DNA of 64,000 nucleotides from Campanula takesimana (lineage: Eukaryota > Streptophyta > Magnoliopsida > Asterales > Campanulaceae), in assembly GCA_026119855.1 (NCBI GenBank), contig JAOWBW010000389.1, positions 875,501 to 939,500 of the forward strand, given 5' to 3'. Below, piece by piece: positions 54,921-64,000 of the stretch. Below the pieces are notes generated by a model that saw only the letters and a list, made by a program, of their open reading frames with translations, made no database searches and had not been told where the DNA came from. A program made the position numbers and the translations under genes. How positions within the stretch are numbered: position 1 is the first letter of the stretch; each line of letters begins with the position of its first letter.

Positions 54921-55808
54921 TGTATAGTAAGTACAACCATTTCTTCTAACATCACCACAACAAACTTCAACATCTTTTTCTTTCCCAAAACTACTGCACA
55001 TACAAAACAGGGCCATATATAAAACATTTACCTTTCAAAAACAAAAACTGTTGATCCATTGAGGCAGATAATAGGCGCGATCTTACACCTCTACGATTCT
55101 TCTTTACTGTTTCCAACTCATCCTCAAACCTGTTTCAAAAAGAAAAAGAAAAAACAGTTAGATTCTTGATTTTGGAGTGTGTTCTGGCGTGCATATTGTG
55201 TGTTTCTGTGTGATTTTGGTTGTTTCTCTCTCTACCCATCTCTCTGCTGTATATATATATATTGTGTGTGTGTGTGTTAACCGTGTGCATATGTGTGTTT
55301 GTGTATGCATAGGAAGAAGAAAGGGGGTGGTGTGGTGGGATGAGTAAATAAAAGAAAATGTTAAATGGAGAAGAAAGAGTAGGGAGCACGTATTTCGTTT
55401 CCCGATATTGTTTTTTCGTAAAACGTGTACCTGTCTCCTTTTTATTATCCGGACATTAGCTATTTTCCTTATCCCAATATGCACCACCTCTTTACACCTT
55501 TTTTTTTTTTTTTTTTTTATACTATATGAATTTGTCAAATGACATTGCTACCCTCAAAAAGCTTCTAATGGCATTTAGAGATTAGAGATGTATGCCACAT
55601 CATTATAATTAAAAAATCATAAATTTCAAGCAATATTTCATAATGATAAAATTTCTTTTTTTAATGGGTCAGTATAAAATAAAAAAAGAATGACTTGCAT
55701 AGAAACTTGTAGCATTAATGATAAAACCATAAAAAAAATCTCTAAAGCATTTTTATATAAAAAAAATAATAATAAAAAAACTCTCAGCAACCTTTCATTA
55801 ATTAATTA
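54921..55808. other. Intergenic with short microsatellites
   Basis: (TA)n then (GT)n at 55250-55276 and a T-run at 55500-55518. No gene supported. Confidence 0.4.
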
Positions 55809-56070
55809 CTCACTCCGTCCCAAAATACATAGTTTAAGAGGTTGAAATTTGTCCCAAAATGTTTGTATTTTTTGCTTTTATTTAGACATCTTTGACATTT
55901 TTTTGTCAAATATACCCTTATTCATGATGATAGTTGTCATTGTAAAAACATTTAAATGTCTTGGTACTTGAAATATTTCAAGAGTAATTTAGACCATTAA
56001 ACATGTATTAATTGCATTTCTTAATTTGTGTGAAAATCCTAGAATTACAAGTATTTTGGGACGGAGGGAA
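55809..56070. mobile_element. Stowaway MITE
   Basis: Ends CTCACTCCGTCCCAAAATAC and partner GTATTTTGGGACGGAGGGAA, TA on both sides. 262 bp. Confidence 0.85.
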
Positions 56071-56169
56071 TAGTAGTTTAAAAGCTTAGGGTCTAAGTAA
56101 GATATAGGATTGAATGCAAGACATTGTTTGGGTAATACCGTCACATAAATAATGATGGAGAAATTTTTT

Positions 56170-56321
56170 GGGGAAACTAGTTTCTCCATAAGTTATAAAA
56201 AGTCCTGTTTTTATAGGGGTTAAAGTTTAGGGTTTAGGGTTTAAGGTTTAGGCCTTTTAGGGTTTAAGAAGGGTTAAAAAACAGGAATTTTTATAACTTA
56301 TGGATGAACTAGTTTCCCCCC
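56170..56321. mobile_element. Small foldback element around telomere-like repeats
   Basis: Arms of about 43 bp pair: GGGGAAACTAGTTTCTCCAT... on the left and ...GGATGAACTAGTTTCCCCC on the right, both with ATAAGTTATAAAAA. The loop consists of TTTAGGG repeats, two perfect and several degenerate. No clear target duplication. Confidence 0.65.
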
Positions 56322-56461
56322 TAACCAACTCATAACGATAATTATGTTTGAATATTGAGACACATTATCAATTTATTATCATTTCATAACTTTATTAGTA
56401 AGGTTTGGTTATTACTTTCACTAAATTTTCTTTTGCAACAACTATCATTACTAAACAGATA

Positions 56462-56736
56462 CTCCCTCCATCCCGGAGTGAGAGTCATACCACTCATTTA
56501 CACGCTTATTAATAAATATTGGAAGTGATGTAAATGTTGTGAGTGTAAAAGTAAAGTAGGAGAGAGAATGAGTGGGAGAGAATAGTGAATTGATTGGTGT
56601 TGTGAGTATAAAATTAAAATAGGAGAGAGAATGAGTGAGGTGAATAGTAAAGATTCTTTGCCATTTTAGGAATAGGACTCTTACACTAAGACGTACCAAA
56701 ATGGAAAGTAGGACTCTTACTTTGGAACGGAGGGAG
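56462..56736. mobile_element. Stowaway MITE
   Basis: Ends CTCCCTCCATCCCGGAGTGA and partner CTTACTTTGGAACGGAGGGA, TA on both sides. 275 bp. Confidence 0.9.
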
Positions 56737-57012
56737 TACATTATAAGCTTAAGTTTTGGAATGAATCATTTTAACACATCAATTTTTAGACAAACGTAAA
56801 TATAAATAGAAAGAAGGACTATCATTTTAAAACGAAGGAGTACTCTTCATCTTTCAAATCATTTCTTACATTTTGCGATAGCACTTGTACTGATTTTACT
56901 AACTCGTGCATATAAACAAAACATATTAATATTGTTGATAAATTAAATGCGACACTTATTATGTTACTAAGAAAAATATATATTGTATCGTAATCCGAAA
57001 TAAATAGCTCAG

Positions 57013-57357
57013 CTAGAGCCCTGCTAAAGCTTTGATCAAATATGTGACCATAACCCCAGCAGACATAGGAACACTAACAAGAACAAGTAGCTATTGTAAC
57101 ACCTCTTCCCACTCCATCCAACCTCGGTTCATTTTCTCGTCCGCTTCCATTTCATGAATTCTCATCCTAAGAACAATCAAGCTCTCATCCACCATATTCC
57201 CTTTGTTGTCGTTAACCATATCATTTTGAGGCAAAAATGGCATCATATTTCGCCCCTTTTCGGTTCTCGAAGAAGCTCCCTTTACTTGGAGACATCCTTT
57301 TCTGAGAAAATCGATGCGAGGAAGGAGAGGAAAATGCTTGGATTGATTTGGACATGA
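57013..57357 (-). pseudogene. Fragment of an unidentified plant gene with C-terminal membrane segment
   Basis: One minus frame reads HFPLLPRIDFLRKGCLQVKG, then ESLIVLRMRIHEMEADEKMN, RGWMEWEEVLQ, a TAG (57091-57093), then LLVLVSVPMSAGVMVTYLIK and ALAGL before a final stop at 57013. The last part is a single membrane-spanning helix. ESLIVLRMRIHEM followed by WMEWE and a C-terminal hydrophobic SVPMS segment recalls small plant proteins of unknown function (from memory). The segment between WMEWEE and the helix seems deleted, and upstream exons are missing or displaced by the Copia LTR at 57414. An intron at the TAG (ACAATAG acceptor) is an alternative. Confidence 0.4.
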
Positions 57358-57413
57358 CTAAGGTTTTCCCAAAAAATAATTAGAGGTTTTCTCAAACTGT
57401 TAATTGATGTTAG

Positions 57414-58499
57414 TGTTGGAATAAAATATTCGACCAGTTCAAATTAAACTGATTTAATCAATTAAAGGGGCAATCACGAGTTCAATAGCAATACAGATTA
57501 TAGCCAAAAGCATAACAGAAATAGCAACAGAACGCGTACCAGGAAAAAGGCAAACAGGAAAACAAAAGGAAGTCAGAATATTTATCAGATCGAGTCGCCT
57601 GTATGAAGACTCTCCTAAGAGAATTTATTGCCCCCTTACTGGTGCGACAAAGAGTTACGGCAAAATCCTCCGAGGATAAAACGATCTCAGCAAACGTACC
57701 AATAAATCTCGCACGAACGGGTACAGATGCACTTGCGCCTGCTGTCCCACTTCGCCTGAATCGCCCTCTCAGATCAATCACAGAAACAGTGTATAGAAAA
57801 GACAGATTTCGGGTTGCAAAAATCAGAAGGTATTTTTGCGTTAGTAAATCTGAAACCGGGGCTGTTATTTTATACACGTATGAAGTCGGTTTAGGGTTTT
57901 TTAGAAGGACTCTAAAACCTACCCAAATTACAGTAGCTTATTCTTGAAGGAAAAGCAACTGCACAGTTAGAGTCCAGTTAGGAAACTGACGAGACTAACT
58001 GTTTCTGTTAGCAAAAAGGAAACTTCAAATGAATTTTGACTAAAAAGATACGCCCACGAACCGAACCATTCGCCCAAACGCCCGTGCCCGGCCCGGCCGA
58101 GCGAGCGCGCGTGTGGGGAAAGGTTCAAGTCCACCTCACATGTAACTTGAACATGAGACTATGAAGTGCCTTGTAATTTATGGCACTCCAACTTCCCATT
58201 CCTATTCCATGTGGGTTGGGACAAAAAGTCTTTTATATTCCCAAACAAAGGGGAGGTTTGGCTTTCCTATCCCATGTGGGATACCAACCAACCCATTTCA
58301 TCTTTGAGAATTAAAGCACTTCAATGCCCATCTTTGAAGTCTTAGAACCATGGATTAACTCCATAATGTGGCATTCACCAAAACACACAATTTCCTCATG
58401 CTACATCATACAATGTATATCAACATTGACCATGGTCAAACTCAAAGGGACCCACAAATGGGACCCACACAAAGTTGACCAAATGTCAAATTTCCAACA
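57414..58499 (-). repeat. 3' LTR of Copia D (1086 bp)
   Basis: TGTTGG...CCAACA, almost identical to the visible 918 bp of the other LTR. A minus-strand TATA box TATAAAAT lies at 57867-57874. A CpG-rich patch (CGGCCCGGCCGAGCGAGCGC) lies at about 58088. On the minus strand it follows the polypurine tract GTGGGGGAT (58500-58508). Confidence 0.95.
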
Positions 58500-58508
58500 A
58501 TCCCCCAC
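58500..58508 (-). other. Polypurine tract of Copia D
   Basis: The minus strand reads GTGGGGGAT directly before the LTR start TGTTGG. Confidence 0.7.
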
Positions 58509-59133
58509 AAATCCGTGGTGATAAGACGGGTAACGATTATCCATTGTCATGCTTTCGATAGATGGTGCCTCCCAGCTTGAACCCTTACCTAGTCAGTCAA
58601 CTTATGCCCCCACAGAATCTAGGTGAACGGGTGTCTTGAACCTGATTCTTGAATGTGGTGGCGTCCGTTGGTAACAACACGACAAAAGGCTATGACAACA
58701 GCCTCTATCATTATAACTTGACGCGTATAAGCCATACGTCCCGATCCTCTGCCATGAGTGCTTTCGAGGAATAACCCTTTTCCTCTAATTGCGGCCAACA
58801 ATAATACTCACTTAGTTGGGCATCTCCAAAGATGTACTGCTAACATCTCGTCATAAAGACTTGATCCCATTAAAAGCTTAAAGCTCTTACTATACTTGCA
58901 GTTACGAACACCTTTCCAGGTTTATCAGGGGACAGACTCAGACATGTAACATGTCAATCTGTTTTAGGTGTTCCAATTCACCCCACAGCTTGTTATTACC
59001 ACATTGAACCTTCTTTGTGTGATCTCCACTCAGATAGGTTGGGTTGCTACTGCGTATGAATCATATAGGGTTCAGTCCCATCCCCAACCTGGATTTTTGG
59101 ACAAGAACTAATTCAAGTCCTTTGGTTAAAGGA

Positions 59134-60576
59134 TCAGCTGTTATCTTTAGTACTAACATAATCAACAGCTAGTACCTTCCGAGACACAATATCCCTTATA
59201 GATTTTAATCTAATTTGGATATGTCTCCTTGTTTTGCAGTTGTACTTGACACTTTTGATTTTCGCAATTGTGGCAGTATTGTCACAATGTACCAAAATCA
59301 CAGGCATAGGCTTGCTGATCATGGGTAACTCGAACATCAGTCCTTGTAGCCATTCAGCTTCCAATCCAGTAGTGTCAAGGGAAACTAATTCGGCCTCAAA
59401 AGTAGACCTAGACAACAGAGTTTGTTTTGTAGACCTCCAGGCGACTGCAGCACTGCCTAGGGTGAAAACATACCCTGTACAGCCATAACTCCTAGAGTTA
59501 GTGGCAATCCAGCTAGCATCATTATATCCTTCAAGAACAGCAGGATATCTCTTGTAATGCAACCCAAGTGAAACAGTTCCCTTCAAGTACCTAAGTACTC
59601 GGTTTAGAGCTTCCCAATGAGCTCTATTCGGACACTTAGTGTATCTAGCCAATCTTGTTACGGAGTAGGAAATATCCGGTCTCGTACAATTGGCAAGATA
59701 CATCAAGCTCCCAATAATCTGAGAATACTTCAATTGAGCCACAGGTATACCAGTCTCATTCTTAGTAATTGCTACAGAAGTATCAAACGGAGTACTAACG
59801 ATTCTACCATTACTACCAAACTTCTCAATAATACTTTCAGTATAATGAGACTGTGAGATAGTAATGCCTTGAGCTGAACGAGTCAGCTTAAGTCCAAGAA
59901 TCATGTCAGCAACCCCCATATCCTTCATCTCGAACTTACTTTTCAAGAAAGACTTGGTTTCATCAATTATCCTCATATTATTCCCAAATAACAGAATATC
60001 ATCAACATATAGGCATAAGACAATACTATTATCACCCTTTATTTTGCTATAGACACATTTATCAAATTCATTCGGAACAAAACCGTGGGATAAGACAATT
60101 TGATCAAATTTCTCATGCCATTGCTTTGGGGCTTGTTTAAGTCCATAAAGAGACTTAACCAGTTTGCAAACCTTTTTCTCATTACCAGAAGCTACAAATC
60201 CTTCAGGTTGATCCATATAAATTTCTTCCTCAAGATCGCCATGAAGAAAGGCAGTCTTAACATCCATCTGATGGATAGGAAGATCATATACAGAAGCCAA
60301 TGCTATAAGCATACGAATTGTAGTCATTCTAGCAACAGGGGAATATGTATCGAAATAGTCTATTCTTTCCATTTGCTTAAACCCTTTAGCAACCAGTCTT
60401 GCCTTAAACTTATCAACAGTACCATCTGGTTTCATTTTCCTCTTAAAAACCCACTTACACCCTATTGTATTACAACCAGGAGGAAGGTCAACTAATTCCC
60501 ATGTCCCATTTGAGACAATAGAATCAATTTCACTTTTAACGGCATCCTTCCATTGCTTAGCATCCGAAGATGCCAT
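59134..60576 (-). CDS. Reverse transcriptase-RNase H of Copia D, 480 aa frame
   Basis: The best-kept coding region of the element. It holds TIGCKWVFKRKMKPDGTV, YSPVARMTTIRMLIALAS, HQMDVKTAFLHGDLEEEIYM, SLYGLKQAPKQWHEKF and the catalytic YVDDILLFG (RT), then ARYTKCPNRAHWEALNRVLR and the RNase H residues around GYNDASW, LVHCDNTATIAK and KTRRHIQIRLKSIRD. The product would copy element RNA and degrade the template. The frame ends at 59134 in TKDNS; the family ending (ADPLTKGL) follows at once in another frame, so about two bases are missing there. The Met is not a true start, as the domain is normally part of a polyprotein. Confidence 0.95.
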   Translation of the reverse strand: MASSDAKQWKDAVKSEIDSIVSNGTWELVDLPPGCNTIGCKWVFKRKMKPDGTVDKFKARLVAKGFKQMERIDYFDTYSPVARMTTIRMLIALASVYDLPIHQMDVKTAFLHGDLEEEIYMDQPEGFVASGNEKKVCKLVKSLYGLKQAPKQWHEKFDQIVLSHGFVPNEFDKCVYSKIKGDNSIVLCLYVDDILLFGNNMRIIDETKSFLKSKFEMKDMGVADMILGLKLTRSAQGITISQSHYTESIIEKFGSNGRIVSTPFDTSVAITKNETGIPVAQLKYSQIIGSLMYLANCTRPDISYSVTRLARYTKCPNRAHWEALNRVLRYLKGTVSLGLHYKRYPAVLEGYNDASWIATNSRSYGCTGYVFTLGSAAVAWRSTKQTLLSRSTFEAELVSLDTTGLEAEWLQGLMFELPMISKPMPVILVHCDNTATIAKIKSVKYNCKTRRHIQIRLKSIRDIVSRKVLAVDYVSTKDNS

Positions 60577-61801
60577 AGCTTCCTTGAAGGTATTAGGATC
60601 ACCCTCGATATTGAAAGTAACGAAGTCACTTCCATAATCCTTGGTAATCCTAGCCCGCTTGCTCCTCCTTGGTTCTTCCTCATCATTAGATAAGGAACCA
60701 ACTGAATCAACCCCACATTTGTCATCTTTTCCACTTGAGTTGGAATAGAGTCAGATGTAGTGTTAGATTCCTTAGGGAGTCCAGTTTTTATGGGAAACAC
60801 ATCCTCAAAAAATGTTGCATCACGTAACTCAACAATTGAGTTCACCTCTATGCCAGAAATTTCAGATTTGATAATCAGAAATCTCAATGCATAACTAGTT
60901 TCAGAATATCCTATAAAGATAGCATCAACAGTTTTTGGACCAAGCTTTTTCCTTCTATGTGCGGGTACAAGTACCTTGGCAAGGCACCCCCACACTTTAA
61001 GGTAACTCAAACTTGTCTTTCTACATTTCCAAAGTTCAAACGGACTTGCTTGATTATTCTTAGGAGGAACTCTATTCAGAATATGGCAAGCTGTATTCAA
61101 AGCTTCACCCCACATATAATTAGGCAATCCAGAACTTATAAGTAGACTATTGATCATATCAGTTAGGGTTCTATTTTTACATTCAGCAATACCATTAGAT
61201 TGAGGTGTATATGGTGGAGTCTCTTCATGTACTATGCCATTGTCTTGACAGTAGTACTTAAATGGGTTAGAATCATATTCTCCACCTCTATCAGATCTTA
61301 ACCGTTTAAGTTTCTTGCCAGTTTGATTTTCTGCTTCGTTCTTAAAAATGATAAACTTTTCCAATGCTTCATCTTTACTATTAAGTAAATAAATATAACA
61401 GTATCTAGAGCAATCATCAATAAATGTGATAAAGTATTTTTTTTATCTCTTGTTAAAAGCCCATTAAATTCACAAATGTCAGTATGAACTAAATCAAGAA
61501 TTTCAGAGTCTCTAACAACAGAATGAAACGATTTCTTTACAGATTTAGCTTCAACACAAGTGTGGCATTTAGACTTTTTATCAATAACATGTTTAGGTAT
61601 TAAATCCAGATTCATCATTCTTTTTATGGAATCATAATTTATATGACCTAAACGACCATGCCAAATGTTTGAAGATTCAATATTAAAGGAAACAGGATAA
61701 TCAATAAATGAATCATCAAGAGTACTAAAATTTTCCTCAACTCTAATTTTAAATAAACCATCCGAAGAGTAACCCTTCGCAACAAAACTACCAGAATCCA
61801 A
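60492..61801 (-). pseudogene. Integrase of Copia D, frameshifted in the core
   Basis: 61298-61801 has the pre-integrase and zinc-binding part: IWHGRLGHINYDSIKRMMNL, CHTCVEAKSVKKSFHS and LVHTDICEFNGLL with the first catalytic Asp. An indel in a T-run near 61438-61446 (plus strand) shifts the frame. 60492-61364 resumes in the core with LKRLRSDRGGEYDS (second Asp region), PPYTPQSNGIAECKNRTL (third acidic residue; usual ERKNR is ECKNR), VWGCLAKVLVPAHRRKK and FIGYSETSYALRFLI. A late shift near 60750 spoils the linker to RT. Confidence 0.9.
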
Positions 61802-61833
61802 AAGTATAACTTTATTACATTTAAATGAAATCT

Positions 61834-62478
61834 CTAAACTTCTCTAACTAAGCAACTACCACTAATGATATTACGACGAACATCAGGAACGTGATACACT
61901 CGGTGCAAGGTCAGAATGCGCCAATTAGGAAACTTCAGGTCCACGCTTCCAGTCCCAAGCACTTTGGCAGCACTAGAGTTCCCCATCATCACTGTTCTCC
62001 CACGTTCAGGCTGGTAAGATACAAATAGCAATTTATCAGCACAAACGTGCACATTTGCCCCAGTATCTACTAACCACTCATTGGGTTCATAAACAGTACA
62101 AAGTTCAGGTTTAGAGATTACATACTTGGTGATTTCGGTGGCCAAAGACTCAATTCCAGGTGCACCAGCATCCGGATCATCGTCCTTGGGTCCAATCACC
62201 ATGTTCACTAGCATTTGATCCGCAGAACCTTGTGGCGCTTTTCCTTTCTTGGACGGGCAGTCCCTAGAAAAGTGCCCACCTGTTCCACAGTTCCAGCAAG
62301 TCTGTTTTGCTTTTGGCTTTTTCTGGATGTTCTTTTTAGGTTTCAACTTAGAGTTATCTTTAGATCCATTTTTAATAGCTTTTCCTCTGTTCTTAGCACT
62401 ATCAGTTATCAGATTGGCATTTGCCTCCACAGGTACTAACACCATTACTATGATGTACTTCCTAGATCGATATTGCAT
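61834..62478 (-). pseudogene. Gag zinc knuckle and aspartic protease of Copia D
   Basis: After a basic stretch (KNGSKDNSKLKPKKN) comes the CCHC knuckle CWNCGTGGHFSRDC, then the protease with active site EWLVDTGANVHVCADK and the later VDLKFPNWRILTLHRVYHVP. The frame is open for 214 codons and stops at SGSCLVREV, just before integrase. The N-terminal ~15 residues are read out of frame because an indel separates this ORF from Gag near 62470. Confidence 0.9.
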
Positions 62479-63061
62479 TCATCAAGTCAATGAGTGTCAA
62501 GCTTCCTGTACGGCGCTTGAGACTCATACCGAATTCCTCCCAAGCACGAGGAAACTTCTCAATGATCGACATGACTACGAACTTCTCAGGAAGTTCCATA
62601 GCCCCATCCTTGAGTGATTGCAATATGATCTGGAATTCATGCACTTGATCAGTAACAGATTTCCCATCAACCATCCGATACTTCAGGATCTTAGACACAC
62701 AGTATTTTTCAACACCAACATCGTCAGTGTTATACTTTGTGTTAAGTGATTCCCACAGCGAAGCAGCAGTGAGTGGAGCAGAACAGTATACATCGAAGAG
62801 CACATTCGACAGAGCCGAAAGAATGCATCCACGAACAACACCATCCCTCTCCGCCCACTGGGTAGCAGCATTTGCTGTTTCAGGGTCCTTATCGTCAATG
62901 GCAGGGCATTTCTCTGTCAGCATACCAGTCATTCCCTTAATTGACAACCAGATCTTCATGCGCTCCTGCCAGCGCTTGAAGTTCTTTCCAGCGAACTTCT
63001 CAGGCAGATCTGAGGTGTCAACAAGGGACTTGAATGGAGCAGTATTACCAGATGAAGTCAT
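62462..63061 (-). CDS. Gag of Copia D, 199 aa
   Basis: Starting at ATG 63059-63061 (MTSSGNTAPFKSLVDTSDLP), it contains the Copia Gag domain: KFAGKNFKRWQERMKIWLSI, TAASLWESLNTKYN, VEKYCVSKILKYRMVDGKSV and LPEKFVVMSIIEKFPRAWEE. It ends LIDLMNAISI where a frameshift splits off the zinc-knuckle part. The start lies only about 22 bp from the LTR end, which leaves no room for a normal leader and primer site. Confidence 0.9.
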   Translation of the reverse strand: MTSSGNTAPFKSLVDTSDLPEKFAGKNFKRWQERMKIWLSIKGMTGMLTEKCPAIDDKDPETANAATQWAERDGVVRGCILSALSNVLFDVYCSAPLTAASLWESLNTKYNTDDVGVEKYCVSKILKYRMVDGKSVTDQVHEFQIILQSLKDGAMELPEKFVVMSIIEKFPRAWEEFGMSLKRRTGSLTLIDLMNAISI

Positions 63062-63082
63062 GATTAATAAATCCTCTTAGAC

Positions 63083-64000
63083 TGTTGGAATAAAATATTC
63101 GACCAGTTCAGATTAAACAGATTTAATCAATTAAAGGGGCAATCACGAATTCAATAGCAATATAGATTATAGCCAAAAGCATAACAGAAATAGCAACAGA
63201 ACGCGTACCAGGAAAAAGGCAAACAGGAAAACAAAAGGGATTCAGAATACTTATCAGATCGAGTCGCATGTATGAAGACTCTCCTAAGAGAATTTATTGC
63301 CCCCTTACTGGTGCGACAAAGAGTTACGGCAAAATCCTCCGAGGATAAAACGATCTCAGCAAACGTACCAAGAAATCTCGCACGAACAGGTACAGATGCA
63401 CTTGCGCCTGCTGTCCCACTTCGCCTGAATCGCCCGCTCAGATCAATCACAGAAACAGTGTATGGAAATGACAGATTTCGGGTTGCAAAAATCAGAAGGT
63501 ATTTTTGCGTTAGTAAATCTGAAACCGGGGATGTTATTTTATACACGTATGAAGTCGGTTTAGGGTTTTTTAGAAAGACTCTAAAACCTACCCGAATTAC
63601 AGTAGCTTATTCTTGAAGGAAAAGTAACTGCACAGTTAGAGTCCAGTTAGGAAACTGATGAGACTAACTGTTTCCGTTAGCAAAAAGGAAACTTCAAATG
63701 AATTTTGACTAAAAAGATACGCCCACGAACCGAACCATTCGCCCAAACGCCCGTGCCCGGCCCGGCCGAGCGAGCGCGCGTGTGGGGAAAGGTTCAAGTC
63801 CACCTCACATGTAACTTGAACATGAGACTATGAATTGCCTTGTAATTTATGGCACTCCAACTTCCCATTCCTATTCCATGTGGGTTGGGACAAAAAGCCT
63901 TTTATATTTCCAAACAAAGGGGAGGTTTGGCTTTCCTATCCCATGTGGGATACCAACCAACTCATTTCATCTTTGAGAATTAAAGCACTTCAATGCCCAT
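63083..64000 (-). repeat. 5' LTR of Copia D, partial (918 bp visible)
   Basis: It matches 57414-58331 with few differences and runs off the window edge. The TATA box is at about 63536-63543 and the CpG-rich patch at about 63719-63783. Confidence 0.95.

Larger units (their letters stand above)
57414..64000 (-). mobile_element. Ty1/Copia element D, near full length, right LTR cut by window
   Basis: LTRs begin TGTTGGAATAAAATATTC at 57414 and 63083. The left (3') LTR ends at 58499 and the right (5') LTR continues past 64000. Between them, on the minus strand, lie Gag, knuckle-protease, integrase and RT-RNase H in Copia order. Four frameshifts separate five long frames. The 5-mer before the left LTR is GTTAG; the partner is outside the window. 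Confidence 0.95.

Noticed and set aside
57482..57877. 131-codon minus frame inside the LTR of Copia D (also 63151-63546)
   Set aside because: Although open in both LTR copies, its first codons are the LTR TATA box itself, so a transcript starting downstream would not include the ATG; conservation follows from the LTR pair being recent.
57603..57947. 114-codon plus frame in the LTR of Copia D (also 63272-63616)
   Set aside because: Antisense to the element and not similar to any protein I know; open in both copies only because the LTRs are near identical.
1..64000. CRISPR arrays, bacterial operons, riboswitches
   Set aside because: The tandem repeats found are LTRs, MITEs, minisatellites or local duplications; nothing shows regular spacers, and the genome is a plant's.

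Overview
This window looks like an intergenic stretch of a flowering-plant nuclear genome, most likely a eudicot. The signs are AT-rich DNA crowded with plant-type transposable elements (Stowaway and Tourist MITEs, Ty1/Copia and Ty3/Gypsy LTR elements, a plant mariner), a nuclear tRNA-Val(AAC) gene, and one conserved host gene, a PIN-LIKES (PILS) auxin carrier. There is one assembly gap of exactly 100 N (10054-10153). No operons, CRISPR arrays or bacterial features are present.

Layout: 1-3980, leading part of a minus-strand Ty3/Gypsy element of the Tat/Retand type (LTR, tRNA-Asp-like primer site, Gag, protease, start of RT), cut by the window edge. 4101-15050, gene-poor DNA with two tRNA-derived SINEs, several Stowaways, a hAT element, a Tourist-like element, a GTAAC-box element and a large inverted-repeat element that runs into the gap. 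15399-28698, a 13.3-kb nest: Copia element A (non-autonomous) received Copia element B at a CAAAC site, and the block pol(A)-LTR(B) is now present twice, once with B as a solo LTR and once with B's body. 29438-35013, MITEs, a Harbinger-type element with a C-rich minisatellite, and microsatellites. 35100-43560, another nest: a GTAAC-box element carries a full-length plant mariner (35607-38380), a gag-protease-only Gypsy element (38575-42654) that itself carries a solo LTR of family B, and two Stowaways.

43940-46830 is the host-gene island: tRNA-Val(AAC), then PILS, both on the minus strand. PILS has a 5'-UTR intron and a 1-base frameshift near its 3' end. 47182-57000 holds a 1-kb MULE-type element with a 9-bp target duplication, a Helitron-like terminus, many Stowaways, a 3.1-kb solo LTR that split a Stowaway, and a small foldback element around telomere-like repeats. 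57013-57357 is a broken fragment of an unidentified plant gene. 57414-64000 is minus-strand Copia element D, whose 5' LTR runs off the right edge.

Functionally only the tRNA gene and PILS look like host genes. Every long reading frame elsewhere is Gag, protease, integrase, RT-RNase H or transposase, nearly all broken by stops or frameshifts. The points most worth a second look are the recombined A/B nest, the GTAAC-box elements with a mid-point switch of motif orientation, the mariner with a convergent gene-like ORF, the gag-protease-only Gypsy element, and a GC-rich motif cassette shared by the LTRs of otherwise different families.
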